Of a stretch of 64,000 nucleotides of DNA, positions 36,412 to 43,239 are shown one piece after another. The notes below the pieces were generated by a model, which was not told the DNA's origin, made no database searches, and saw only the letters and a program-made list of their open reading frames with translations. Both the position numbers and the translations under genes were made by a program. Origin of the DNA: a virus. Within the stretch, counting starts at the first letter, position 1; every line of letters begins with the position of its first letter. The stretch is taken from IMG/VR virus record IMGVR_UViG_3300044624_001054, positions 1 through 64,000 of that record. The stretch is one strand, 5' to 3'.

Positions 36412-36655
36412 AGAGTATCTAAGAAGTTTGGGATTTGAGGTAGGTGATCGTGGTCGGTACTCTAAGGAGATGAAGGCTGCCCTTGCTACCCGCGACGGAG
36501 TAGATCCTGATGCCCCCGCTTCTGAGTATGGTGCTAATGATAGGTTCGCGGACGGTCGGTATCGTGTAGAGCGATCCAATGGTCTTCCAAGGACACCAGA
36601 CGTTCCAGGTATTGACTTTGGCCCTGGACTTGCGGTATCATCGACACGGAGGTAA
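36401..36655 (+). CDS. Lsr2-like mini DNA-binding protein
   Basis: 84 residues starting MNDREYLRSLGF. The first 30 residues (EYLRSLGFEVGDRGRYSKEM) match the C-terminal domain of Lsr2, where an RGR motif inserts in the AT-rich minor groove. The rest is Pro/Gly/Arg-rich. It lacks the Lsr2 oligomerisation domain, so it could compete with host Lsr2 for xenogeneic silencing sites. Based on motif resemblance only. Confidence 0.6.
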   Translation: MNDREYLRSLGFEVGDRGRYSKEMKAALATRDGVDPDAPASEYGANDRFADGRYRVERSNGLPRTPDVPGIDFGPGLAVSSTRR

Positions 36656-36658
36656 AAC

Positions 36659-36937
36659 ATGGAGGATAAGGTATCCAAACAGATATTGTCAGGCTTTGCA
36701 GATAGTAGGCTCAATCCCTCACATCTTGCATGGCTTGTCAAGTTGCATACAACGCCACAGATCGACAATATGCTAAAGGAGTTCTTCTATTATTACACCG
36801 TGTTCCGCAATCAGGATACAGAAGAAAACGATGCACGATGGATGGGAGAGAAGTTGATGAATGACCTACGAAATCCAGACTATGATGGTCTAAGCAATCC
36901 TCCTCCCCCTGGTACACGCATAGTGTTTGCAGATTAG
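36659..36937 (+). CDS. 92-residue helical hypothetical protein
   Basis: MEDKVSKQILSGFADSRLNP, then HLAWLVKLHTTPQIDNMLKE and a DARWMGEKLMNDLRNP segment. GGAGG precedes the ATG. Followed by the leader of tRNA-Tyr. Confidence 0.7.
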   Translation: MEDKVSKQILSGFADSRLNPSHLAWLVKLHTTPQIDNMLKEFFYYYTVFRNQDTEENDARWMGEKLMNDLRNPDYDGLSNPPPPGTRIVFAD

Positions 36938-36972
36938 ACATACTTCCTGGGCATGAAGTTAAACTGCCCCTA

Positions 36973-37052
36973 GCCTCGCAGCCCCCAAGGTGGGGGAGCG
37001 GTCTGTAAAACCGTCGCCATTGGCACGCTTGGTTCGATTCCAAGGCGGGGCA
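36973..37052 (+). tRNA. tRNA-Tyr(GTA)
   Basis: Acceptor GCCTCGC with GCGGGGC, anticodon arm GCGGT-CTGTAAA-ACCGT, variable arm, T arm CTTGG-TTCGATT-CCAAG. Reads UAC/UAU. The D arm CCCC...GGGG is compact. A conserved leader hairpin precedes it. Confidence 0.85.
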
Positions 37053-37072
37053 CTTGACAAATCGATTCGGGC

Positions 37073-37152
37073 GTGCCGGGCTATCCACAAGTTATCCACA
37101 ATACCTTTACGAACCTATTACGAACGATCACGGAAAAATCACAGGAATTTTT
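37073..37152 (+). repeat. Intergenic module copy I with DnaA boxes
   Basis: GTGCCGGGCTATCCACA, TTATCCACA, TTTACGAACCTATTACGA, then two TCAC-x-GAA(A/T) segments including TCACAGGAATTTTT. This copy uniquely contains two DnaA-box-like 9-mers. Confidence 0.62.
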
Positions 37153-37172
37153 AAGACATTAAATTTTATTAA

Positions 37173-37194
37173 TGTCACACACATATGATAGGAT
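37173..37194 (+). promoter_or_regulatory. Early promoter motif, diverged
   Basis: TGTCACACAC, then ATGA-TAGGAT; 5 nt to the ATG at 37200. Last plus-strand copy. Confidence 0.6.
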
Positions 37195-37199
37195 GGCAC

Positions 37200-37271
37200 A
37201 TGGAAATTTTATTATGTATTATCATAGGGCTATTATGGCTAGGATTATTCACTCCACCGCCCCGCGATTAG
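37200..37271 (+). CDS. 23-residue membrane peptide
   Basis: MEILLCIIIGLLWLGLFTP then PPRD; one transmembrane segment. It resembles the peptide at 30668-30739. No ribosome site; nearly leaderless from the upstream promoter. Last plus-strand gene of the block. Confidence 0.55.
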   Translation: MEILLCIIIGLLWLGLFTPPPRD

Positions 37272-37285
37272 CGGCGGCGGTGTGT
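37253..37285 (+). terminator. GC hairpin at the end of the plus-strand block
   Basis: CACCGCC with GGCGGTG around CCGCGATTAGC, overlapping the stop of the membrane peptide and followed by TCATTT. Confidence 0.55.
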
Positions 37286-37817
37286 CATTTATATCCCCTA
37301 TATAACTATGTAAACAATAGGGTAAATACCTATCATTTCTGATAATATATCTTCAACTTTTGATAACTTTTATGTCAAAAGTATTACGATCCGACCATAA
37401 AAAATCACTGGAATTTTTGGCATATTCGCCTATATTTATCTAATTAGACATTACGAACGCGCCTAAAAAATCACTGGAATATTTACCTTAAAATATTCTC
37501 ATATACACGAAGTTATCCACAGGTTATCCACCATTACGATCCCGCCTGTGGATATCTCTCCATATAACAGTAAGATAACATTCAATTCTATAAATGCGTA
37601 CGTTTTACATAACATCAATGTCTTTTGGTAGAAAGTGGATCAAGGTGGGACCTTGTGGGGACCACCTTTGACGCTATATCAGGCATGTAGGGGAATGTTT
37701 TTTATAGGTAAATATACGGGATAGCCCATATGTTTATTCCTATGTCTTATTACTAGTGTTGTTATTATATAGGTAAGGGGGAAGACTCCCACTACTACCG
37801 CCGCCAAAATTATTGGC

Positions 37818-37943
37818 TCATGCCTTCCCATATTTAGTCTTGCAAGGATCGCACCATTTGGTGGATACGAACTTCTTGTCTACACTCCATTTAATCATGC
37901 AGGAATACTCAGCATGTTTGGTAGCAGTACAGGTACTAGTCAT
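37818..37943 (-). CDS. 41-residue zinc-ribbon-like protein
   Basis: MTSTCTATKHAEYSCMIKWS, then KKFVSTKWCDPCKTKYGKA. C-x-n-C and CDPC could bind zinc; similar to the short zinc-ribbon proteins of the plus block. AAGGA 6 nt before the ATG. Last minus-strand gene toward the origin. Confidence 0.68.
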   Translation of the reverse strand: MTSTCTATKHAEYSCMIKWSVDKKFVSTKWCDPCKTKYGKA

Positions 37944-37952
37944 GCAAAATCC

Positions 37953-38003
37953 TTAGTCTAAGATATTATCCATGTCTTCACAGATTTGTTCGAAATCATT
38001 CAT
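37953..38003 (-). CDS. Possible 16-residue peptide
   Basis: MNDFEQICEDMDNILD preceded by GGAAG. Acidic. Very short, so it may be only a leader ORF between the two neighbouring genes. Confidence 0.35.
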   Translation of the reverse strand: MNDFEQICEDMDNILD

Positions 38004-38018
38004 GATGCTTCCAATCGT

Positions 38019-38144
38019 TCATGCTACTTCATTCTTAGTAGTTTCATCAAATGGTTCGTCATCGAACTCTATGTCAAAGTCTATGAGAGCATCAGCAATA
38101 TAATCAAGAAACTCTTCTACTCTATTTCTCAGATAGTCCATCAT
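38019..38144 (-). CDS. 41-residue acidic protein
   Basis: MMDYLRNRVEEFLDYIADAL, then DFDIEFDDEPFDE. A longer upstream reading is rejected because AGGAAG precedes this ATG. Strongly acidic; possible DNA mimic. Function unknown. Confidence 0.65.
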   Translation of the reverse strand: MMDYLRNRVEEFLDYIADALIDFDIEFDDEPFDETTKNEVA

Positions 38145-38223
38145 TGTTCTTCCTCCCAAGACAAATATAGCATATTTCCCCATCCCAAGGAGGGCCATCC
38201 TCAAAGCAGTTATGTTCTTCCAT
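38122..38223 (-). CDS. 33-residue zinc-knuckle-like peptide
   Basis: MEEHNCFEDGPPWDGEICYI, then CLGRKNNDG. C-x-n-C-x2-C arrangement. It starts in a TAATG-type junction with the upstream gene and overlaps the next start by 23 nt. Confidence 0.58.
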   Translation of the reverse strand: MEEHNCFEDGPPWDGEICYICLGRKNNDGLSEK

Positions 38224-38429
38224 TACATTACAATATCATGGCGATGTGCTTCTAGCCACCGCTCCACTTTCCTATTCAGTCCCCACCACGACAGGGCATA
38301 GATTCGCTTCATGGGGTGTCCGCAGACCCAATCCCAATCGGGATAAATTTCTGCGTATTTCACTCCCATAAAGATCGAATGATTTACCCTGTTATATATT
38401 ACCTTGTACATATCTTCCCTGTTCATCAT
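38223..38429 (-). CDS. 68-residue hypothetical protein
   Basis: MMNREDMYKVIYNRVNHSIF, then YPDWDWVCGHPMKRIYALSW and RKVERWLEAHRHD. Trp/His-rich and basic. GGGGGT before the ATG pair. Function unknown. Confidence 0.68.
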   Translation of the reverse strand: MMNREDMYKVIYNRVNHSIFMGVKYAEIYPDWDWVCGHPMKRIYALSWWGLNRKVERWLEAHRHDIVM

Positions 38430-38479
38430 TACCCCCAATAACATATTGTGCGGGTGTTTCTACTTTCGGCTTTCGATTT

Positions 38480-38650
38480 TTACTTTCCGCGATACTTGCT
38501 GCGAAGTGGTGGCTTTAGTCCAGCCTTTACACATTGTGCGTAGGCTTGCCCATACTTCTTCTCAGAGCCCTCGCCAGCCTTGCCGCCCGTCTGCTTCTTT
38601 ACGTCTTTGCTTGCAATCTCTAGATCCCTTAGAAGATCCTCGTTGTTCAT
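38480..38650 (-). CDS. 56-residue basic protein
   Basis: MNNEDLLRDLEIASKDVKKQ, then a Gly/Lys-rich turn and KYGQAYAQCVKAGLKPPLRS. The AGLKPPLRSKYRGK ending recurs in actinophage small proteins. TAATG junction with the upstream gene. Confidence 0.7.
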   Translation of the reverse strand: MNNEDLLRDLEIASKDVKKQTGGKAGEGSEKKYGQAYAQCVKAGLKPPLRSKYRGK

Positions 38651-38826
38651 TAGTTTACCTTTCTAGATAAGTGGTCATATTTCTCTGCCGCCGCTATTGC
38701 AACCCTTGCCAGATCATACCAAGTTTTAGCATTTGTTTTATATGCATTCATCAATACACTTGCTATGTATTCTACCTTGTCTATAGGCTCCTGTAAAGAA
38801 ATGTCAGCCTCTTCATGGATGCTCAT
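38650..38826 (-). CDS. 58-residue helical protein
   Basis: MSIHEEADISLQEPIDKVEY, then a helix (KTWYDLARVAIAAAEKYDHL). Overlaps both neighbours by a few bases. Function unknown. Confidence 0.68.
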   Translation of the reverse strand: MSIHEEADISLQEPIDKVEYIASVLMNAYKTNAKTWYDLARVAIAAAEKYDHLSRKVN

Positions 38827-39023
38827 AACAACTTCTCCTTCAATTCTGCTATGAGTCCTTGTATGGTGTCACATGACTCATGCCGCCACCAAAGATCGCA
38901 ATAATCATTATGTGTAGTTTGACACATAAGGCTACGCAAATCTATGATTAATCTATTATACACCTCACGTTCAACAGATGAAGTGTCTAATTCCTCGGAG
39001 CATTGCCAGCATCTAACGCTCAT
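38823..39023 (-). CDS. 66-residue cysteine-containing protein
   Basis: MSVRCWQCSEELDTSSVERE: C-W-Q-C near the N-terminus plus later C and H residues (MCQTTHNDYCDLWWRHESC) could coordinate zinc. ATGA overlap downstream. Function unknown. Confidence 0.7.
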   Translation of the reverse strand: MSVRCWQCSEELDTSSVEREVYNRLIIDLRSLMCQTTHNDYCDLWWRHESCDTIQGLIAELKEKLL

Positions 39024-39192
39024 ATTTTTTATTTAAGTATTCATTGTAAGCGTTGATTGCTATTCCTGCATCAAGCATGGCGATCTCAGCCCAGTTCTTA
39101 CCATCGTCTGAGTTAATCCAGTCTGAATCATTATATCTTTTGGGGAACCATGACTTCATCAAGGCCTCCGCCACATGAGTTAAACCTGGCAT
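39013..39192 (-). CDS. 59-residue hypothetical protein
   Basis: MPGLTHVAEALMKSWFPKRY, then DSDWINSDDGKNWAEIAMLD and a helical basic end. One-base overlap with the upstream stop. Function unknown. Confidence 0.68.
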   Translation of the reverse strand: MPGLTHVAEALMKSWFPKRYNDSDWINSDDGKNWAEIAMLDAGIAINAYNEYLNKKYER

Positions 39193-39767
39193 TAGATTTC
39201 CTTTAGTCCCTTTAAAGGTTTGCCTGCCTTAATATTAGCCATGTTAGAAAGAGTATTGGTAACAACTTCTAGCGTGGTAAGAACATTAATGTACATATCT
39301 TCTGGGTGCCAAGGGGTATCTGTGCCGCCGCCATAAGTATCGTCAAACGCTACACGAAGAATCTCAAAGAATTCTTCTGCAGTAACATAGTATGCCGTCC
39401 AGGGATAATTACTAAAAGAAACGCTGGACTCAGCCGTCTTGTTATTTTTCTGAATCTGAATATTATAATCATCAAACTTGTTTGTTGTAGTAGTTGATGA
39501 AGTAGTGTAGGTAACAGTAGGGTTCATGTCCATATCCTTTCGTAATGAATTCCAAATTAATGTAAGATCATCCGCCGAACACCAAAGTTCTTTAGACCCA
39601 CCGCTCCAAAGCGGCGTATTAAATTTTACTAGATAATCTCTGGAAGTACTTTTATTATCTCTTCCAGGAACAAATTTGATAACTGTCCCCCTATGATTTG
39701 TTTCAAGGGAGGGATTTTTAAAGTTTACAATATCTCCAGGCTTTGGGATATATTTATATTCAGTCAC
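39192..39767 (-). CDS. 191-residue protein with SH3-like N-terminus
   Basis: Residues 8-70 form a beta barrel-like pattern: KPGDIVNFKNPSLETNHRGTV and YLVKFNTPLWSGGSKELW. A Thr/Asn-rich linker follows (TYTTSSTTTTNK), then a helical C-terminal domain with EEFFEILRVAFDDTYGGGTD and TLEVVTNTLSNMANI. Unknown function. Confidence 0.72.
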   Translation of the reverse strand: MTEYKYIPKPGDIVNFKNPSLETNHRGTVIKFVPGRDNKSTSRDYLVKFNTPLWSGGSKELWCSADDLTLIWNSLRKDMDMNPTVTYTTSSTTTTNKFDDYNIQIQKNNKTAESSVSFSNYPWTAYYVTAEEFFEILRVAFDDTYGGGTDTPWHPEDMYINVLTTLEVVTNTLSNMANIKAGKPLKGLKEI

Positions 39768-40246
39768 TTAAACTCCTTGTGTGTAGGCCAGTAGTAAGTG
39801 CATTTTCCTGGACAGCATACATACTCCTGGTAGATTTCATATTCTGCGCGATACTGTGGGTATAGGTCTGGGGCTTTTTCATATAGCCGACCTCGGTGGG
39901 TAGTAAGGACATGATGAAATGTATTGTTATCAAGCATCCATGAAGGTGCGCTAGTATCCGACCATACATTGCCATCGGCCATCCTTTGAATTTCATACCA
40001 GTTTTTTTCCCACTTATAATCTCGCCGCTGCATCTCCCTACGGATAGCATTTAGATAATAGTACAGAGTAATAGAGTGATTGTCAAACATTCTGACTGCT
40101 GGATGATTGCGCCAAGCGTTAGACTTAGACTCGCCAACTAAGATAGTCATAATCTGACGGCCTTCAAGGAGTTGTTTGACTAGACGTTTGGTATCTAGTT
40201 GTTGGGCAGTATAATCAAAGTCTGATTCTGGTAGAAATACCTGCAT
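39764..40246 (-). CDS. Pyrimidine-dimer glycosylase-like (MSMEG_6728/Pyr_excise-type) protein
   Basis: 160 residues from MQVFLPESDFDYTAQQLDTK; an upstream TTG extension overlaps another small gene and is less likely. LDTKRLVKQLLEGRQIMTIL, NHPAVRMFDNHSITLYYYLNAI and REMQRRDYKW match the conserved pattern of a small actinobacterial family related to T4 endonuclease V. DNA repair is the likely role. The C-terminus carries CCPGKC. Confidence 0.6.
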   Translation of the reverse strand: MQVFLPESDFDYTAQQLDTKRLVKQLLEGRQIMTILVGESKSNAWRNHPAVRMFDNHSITLYYYLNAIRREMQRRDYKWEKNWYEIQRMADGNVWSDTSAPSWMLDNNTFHHVLTTHRGRLYEKAPDLYPQYRAEYEIYQEYVCCPGKCTYYWPTHKEFK

Positions 40247-40247
40247 A

Positions 40248-40370
40248 TCATGAATTACTTTCTCTAGTTGCTGCTGCAAGGGCTAATGTAGCAAACACCT
40301 GTGCGGCTGCATACATTCCAATTTCGGCAAAGTGCATAGCCTTCTTCTCGTACTCAGTACTGCGAGTCAT
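40248..40370 (-). CDS. 40-residue helical protein
   Basis: MTRSTEYEKKAMHFAEIGMY, then AAAQVFATLALAAATRE. Ala-rich helix. It ends 1 nt before the next start; overlaps the 21-residue ORF upstream. Function unknown. Confidence 0.6.
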   Translation of the reverse strand: MTRSTEYEKKAMHFAEIGMYAAAQVFATLALAAATRESNS

Positions 40371-40419
40371 TATACTTATCCTGAAACTTCATCTCAAAGT
40401 AGTCATCGATTCCGTCCAT
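40354..40419 (-). CDS. 21-residue acidic peptide
   Basis: MDGIDDYFEMKFQDKYNDSQ then Y; GGGAG before the ATG. Overlaps the next gene by 17 nt. Very short but well placed for translation. Confidence 0.45.
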   Translation of the reverse strand: MDGIDDYFEMKFQDKYNDSQY

Positions 40420-40421
40420 TA

Positions 40422-40877
40422 TTACTCCCATCCTGGAACTACTGTGGTTGGAATATTATTTTCTTGCCATAGTTTGATAATGCTGGGGTTGTCATCCCAC
40501 GCATGAATTATATCGTAGGCGTTACGGAGCGTGTCAAGCATATCTTTCTTGACCTCATAGTCTTTGCGATTGTCCTCGTCCCCGCGCATCATTAGCATAT
40601 CGCTAGGAACCTCATGCATTGCCAGCCACCAAGCAGTATGATTCCGCCACATATGCTTACGGGCTGTAACAACTAGTACCTCATGTCCTAGCATATGTGC
40701 CATCTGAGCAGCATTTACCACATGATCATGTGCAGGAACGTTTACAGACTCAGCATGGAACTTATTAAAGTGTTTGATGACTCTACGTTTTGTATTATCG
40801 TATTTAGTTAGATGATGACGAATGGATGACACATCTGCTAGGGTGCCATCCATATCAAATATGACTGCCGTTCTCAC
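40422..40877 (-). CDS. HAD phosphatase, polynucleotide 3'-phosphatase-like
   Basis: 151 residues. VIFDMDGTLAD near the N-terminus is HAD motif I with both aspartates; LVVTARKHMWRNH is motif II; KKDMLDTL and HAWDDNP cover motifs III-IV. PSDMLMMRGDEDNRKDYEVK is diagnostic of the phosphatase domain of T4 Pnkp-type proteins, which remove 3'-phosphates at nicks. The kinase half is absent here. A role in DNA or tRNA repair is inferred. Confidence 0.82.
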   Translation of the reverse strand: MRTAVIFDMDGTLADVSSIRHHLTKYDNTKRRVIKHFNKFHAESVNVPAHDHVVNAAQMAHMLGHEVLVVTARKHMWRNHTAWWLAMHEVPSDMLMMRGDEDNRKDYEVKKDMLDTLRNAYDIIHAWDDNPSIIKLWQENNIPTTVVPGWE

Positions 40878-41065
40878 AGCATCTCCTCATAGTCTGGGTG
40901 GTCTAGCGGTGTTGGGGCAGTAACGAGAGTACCACATTGGGCACATTCTGCGCTAGTTAGATAGCCACAAATATTATAATCTTCATCAAACGTAACACAT
41001 ACTTTTAGCAGCCAACTTCCACAATTAGGGCATTCTGGACTAGGCAAACCTCGTGCATCAAGCAT
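40874..41065 (-). CDS. 63-residue zinc-ribbon protein
   Basis: CPNCGSWLLK near residue 12 and CAQCGTLV near residue 41 give a classical C-x2-C/C-x2-C zinc ribbon. ATGA overlap with the HAD gene downstream. Confidence 0.78.
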   Translation of the reverse strand: MLDARGLPSPECPNCGSWLLKVCVTFDEDYNICGYLTSAECAQCGTLVTAPTPLDHPDYEEML

Positions 41066-41068
41066 CGA

Positions 41069-41197
41069 TCACTTCTTTCGTATAGAAATTATACGGCGGA
41101 CATTACTAGGAGATTTATCCTCATCATCCCACAGCCATTCCCATGGGTTGATTTCATCACCATTATTCCAATCGAACATGGGGAGATAGGACTTCAT
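41069..41197 (-). CDS. 42-residue Trp-rich acidic protein
   Basis: MKSYLPMFDWNNGDEINPWE, then WLWDDEDKSPSNVRRI. Perfect GGAGGT ribosome site. Function unknown. Confidence 0.65.
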   Translation of the reverse strand: MKSYLPMFDWNNGDEINPWEWLWDDEDKSPSNVRRIISIRKK

Positions 41198-41209
41198 AGA
41201 TACCTCCAA

Positions 41210-41311
41210 TTAGCGAGATCTTTTATTATTTACTTGCCTTTTTTGTTTCATTAGACGTTCAATTTCTTCGTCTAGATCTTCTTCTTCATCGTAATCGTAA
41301 GTTGTGTTCAT
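41210..41311 (-). CDS. 33-residue charged peptide
   Basis: MNTTYDYDEEEDLDEEIERL, then MKQKRQVNNKRSR: acidic first half, basic second half. Overlaps the epimerase stop (ATGA). Function unknown. Confidence 0.58.
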   Translation of the reverse strand: MNTTYDYDEEEDLDEEIERLMKQKRQVNNKRSR

Positions 41312-42318
41312 AATTGTAGCCACTCTGGATTATCCAGAGTCCATTTTACCGTTCTCTCTAAAGATTCTTCAAGTGATAGGGGTGCCTTCCACCCTGTACC
41401 AGCAATTTTAGCACCGTCCAAAGCATAACGCAAGTCATGTCCTGGACGAGATGAGTGGAAATCTACTAGTTCATAGTTTAATTCATTTCCAACAAAACTA
41501 GCAACCATTTGAGCCATCTCTAAATTATCCATCTCTCTCTCGCCAACAACATGGAATTTTTGAGGGGCCTGAGACTCTCCATAGACTGGCGTAGGCTGGT
41601 TCAGGGCATGGAGTAGGGCATCTGCCTGGTTCCTAGCATGAAGATAATATCTACTGCCAATCTGTCCAGTTGGAGAAGCATGGATAGCCATTTTATCTCC
41701 AGCCAAAACCTTCTTAATGGTCATAGGGATGAACTTCTCTGGGTCCTGCATCTCACCAATGATGTTCATGGTGTTGGTGATAATTAGAGGTACACCATAT
41801 GTCCTCCAATATGAATAGGCAATTGACTCTTGGGCAGCCTTAGATGCAGAGTATGGATTGCTTGGGAAGTACTGATCCATCCATTCACGGTGGGCATGGC
41901 CTACAGGAGCAGGGCCATAGACTTCATCAGTAGACACATGCAAAAACTTCTCAATGTCTGAGAATCTTGCCCACTCTAGCATATTACAAACTAGAGATAC
42001 ATTATTCTCAATGAAAGGGACTGGCTCTGTAATAGACCTATCAACATGCGAGTCGCTAGCAACGTTAAGAACATAGTCAATCTTGCCAATCTCATGAGAT
42101 AGGACAGGAGAGATAGGGGCAGTAAGGTCATGCTTAAGAACCTTTACCCTCTTAAAGTCATCATCGTATCCTGCCACCGCCAGACGAATTCTGTCTGTTA
42201 TTCCACGGTGTCGAAAAGATACCAAACAAACTACATTCCAGTCTGTGTTGGCAAGAATGTGACGCAATACATGGCTGCCAACAAATCCGCTAGCACCAGT
42301 TAGAAGTACAGTAGTCAT
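41308..42318 (-). CDS. NAD-dependent sugar-nucleotide dehydratase (dTDP-glucose 4,6-dehydratase-like)
   Basis: 336 residues, extended short-chain dehydrogenase. GASGFVGSHVLRHIL is the Rossmann nucleotide site, STDEVYGPAPVGH and NPYSASKAAQESIAYSYWRTYG hold the Thr/Asp/Glu and the YxxxK catalytic residues typical of RmlB-type dehydratases. It likely makes a 4-keto-6-deoxy sugar nucleotide. It ends a gene cluster with another epimerase, three glycosyltransferases and an FkbM methyltransferase. Confidence 0.87.
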   Translation of the reverse strand: MTTVLLTGASGFVGSHVLRHILANTDWNVVCLVSFRHRGITDRIRLAVAGYDDDFKRVKVLKHDLTAPISPVLSHEIGKIDYVLNVASDSHVDRSITEPVPFIENNVSLVCNMLEWARFSDIEKFLHVSTDEVYGPAPVGHAHREWMDQYFPSNPYSASKAAQESIAYSYWRTYGVPLIITNTMNIIGEMQDPEKFIPMTIKKVLAGDKMAIHASPTGQIGSRYYLHARNQADALLHALNQPTPVYGESQAPQKFHVVGEREMDNLEMAQMVASFVGNELNYELVDFHSSRPGHDLRYALDGAKIAGTGWKAPLSLEESLERTVKWTLDNPEWLQL

Positions 42319-42372
42319 TAATTTCCAATCGTTTTCATTATTATGACATTATTCATAGCCATATGTCAATAC

Positions 42373-43239
42373 TTATATCCAGCCTTTAATGGCTCTTTTA
42401 ATTCCGTCTTCAAGGGAGATCTGAGGAGTATATACCTTAAGCATATTTGTGTTATCTGAAACTCTATACATAACTCCTACTGGTTCTGCTGGTAAGTGGC
42501 GAAAGGTTGGCTCATAGCCGACTATTTTTGCTACTAGTTCAGCAAATTCATTAAATGAAACTGCCTCAGAGTTGCCAAGATTTAGGGGCTGTAAGTAATC
42601 TTGAGTGATAGCGGCATCTACAGCCTTTACGATATCTATGATATGAATGAAATCACGAACTTGTGTTCCATCTCCCCAGATATCAAATGGATCTGCTCTG
42701 TCCACACCTCGCTTGATATAGGATGGAAAGGGGTAGGAAAGATCTTGATCTGTGCCGTATCCAGAGAAAGGTCTAAATACATGAACCTTAATCCCTTCTG
42801 CTTGAGCAAACTGAGCAAGATATTCTCCCGTTAATTTTGCCCAACCATAAGTAAGGTCTGGGTTAGATACGTTTGTTAGATCTATATCTGATTCTTTTAG
42901 TTTAATATTAGACCCAGAAGTCTGCAATTTAATTGGATAGGCAGCGGAACTAGAGAAGTATACAACTCTTCCTGGGCGAGTAAGAAGCACCCATTGGAAG
43001 AAATCACTATCTATTGCTAGATCTGTTGCAACACTAAGAGGATTGCCTTCAATAGTTTTCCTGCCGCCTACTATCGCGGCTAAATGAATTACAAGATCAT
43101 AATACTCTCTGTTTACTTTAAAGAAATCTCTACAGTCATTACCACTTTTGATATCAATAATTGTTAGATCATGATCTTTATAGTGCATCTGGAAATATTT
43201 TCCAACAAACCCCTCACCACCAGTAATTAGTATCTTCAC
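42373..43239 (-). CDS. NAD-dependent epimerase/reductase (GDP-fucose synthase-like)
   Basis: 288 residues. TGGEGFVGKYFQMHY is the NAD(P) site; VVYFSSSAAYPIK and LTYGWAKLTGEYLAQ give the catalytic Ser and YxxxK. VKAVDAAI and FNEFAELVAKIVGYEP match sugar epimerase C-terminal domains. It probably acts after a 4,6-dehydratase. It overlaps the downstream end of the glycosyltransferase by 4 nt. Confidence 0.83.
   Translation of the reverse strand: MKILITGGEGFVGKYFQMHYKDHDLTIIDIKSGNDCRDFFKVNREYYDLVIHLAAIVGGRKTIEGNPLSVATDLAIDSDFFQWVLLTRPGRVVYFSSSAAYPIKLQTSGSNIKLKESDIDLTNVSNPDLTYGWAKLTGEYLAQFAQAEGIKVHVFRPFSGYGTDQDLSYPFPSYIKRGVDRADPFDIWGDGTQVRDFIHIIDIVKAVDAAITQDYLQPLNLGNSEAVSFNEFAELVAKIVGYEPTFRHLPAEPVGVMYRVSDNTNMLKVYTPQISLEDGIKRAIKGWI

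Larger units (their letters stand above)
37081..37555. other. Candidate replication origin
   Basis: DnaA-box-like 9-mers at 37081-37089 (CTATCCACA), 37092-37100 and 37513-37521 (TTATCCACA, exact), 37524-37532 (TTATCCACC) and, inverted, 37547-37555. Between them the DNA is AT-rich, with further TTACGA and TCACTGGAATTT repeats at 37384, 37409, 37451 and 37466. Plus- and minus-strand gene blocks meet here. No gene beyond one 23-residue peptide lies at 36938-37817. Confidence 0.6.
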
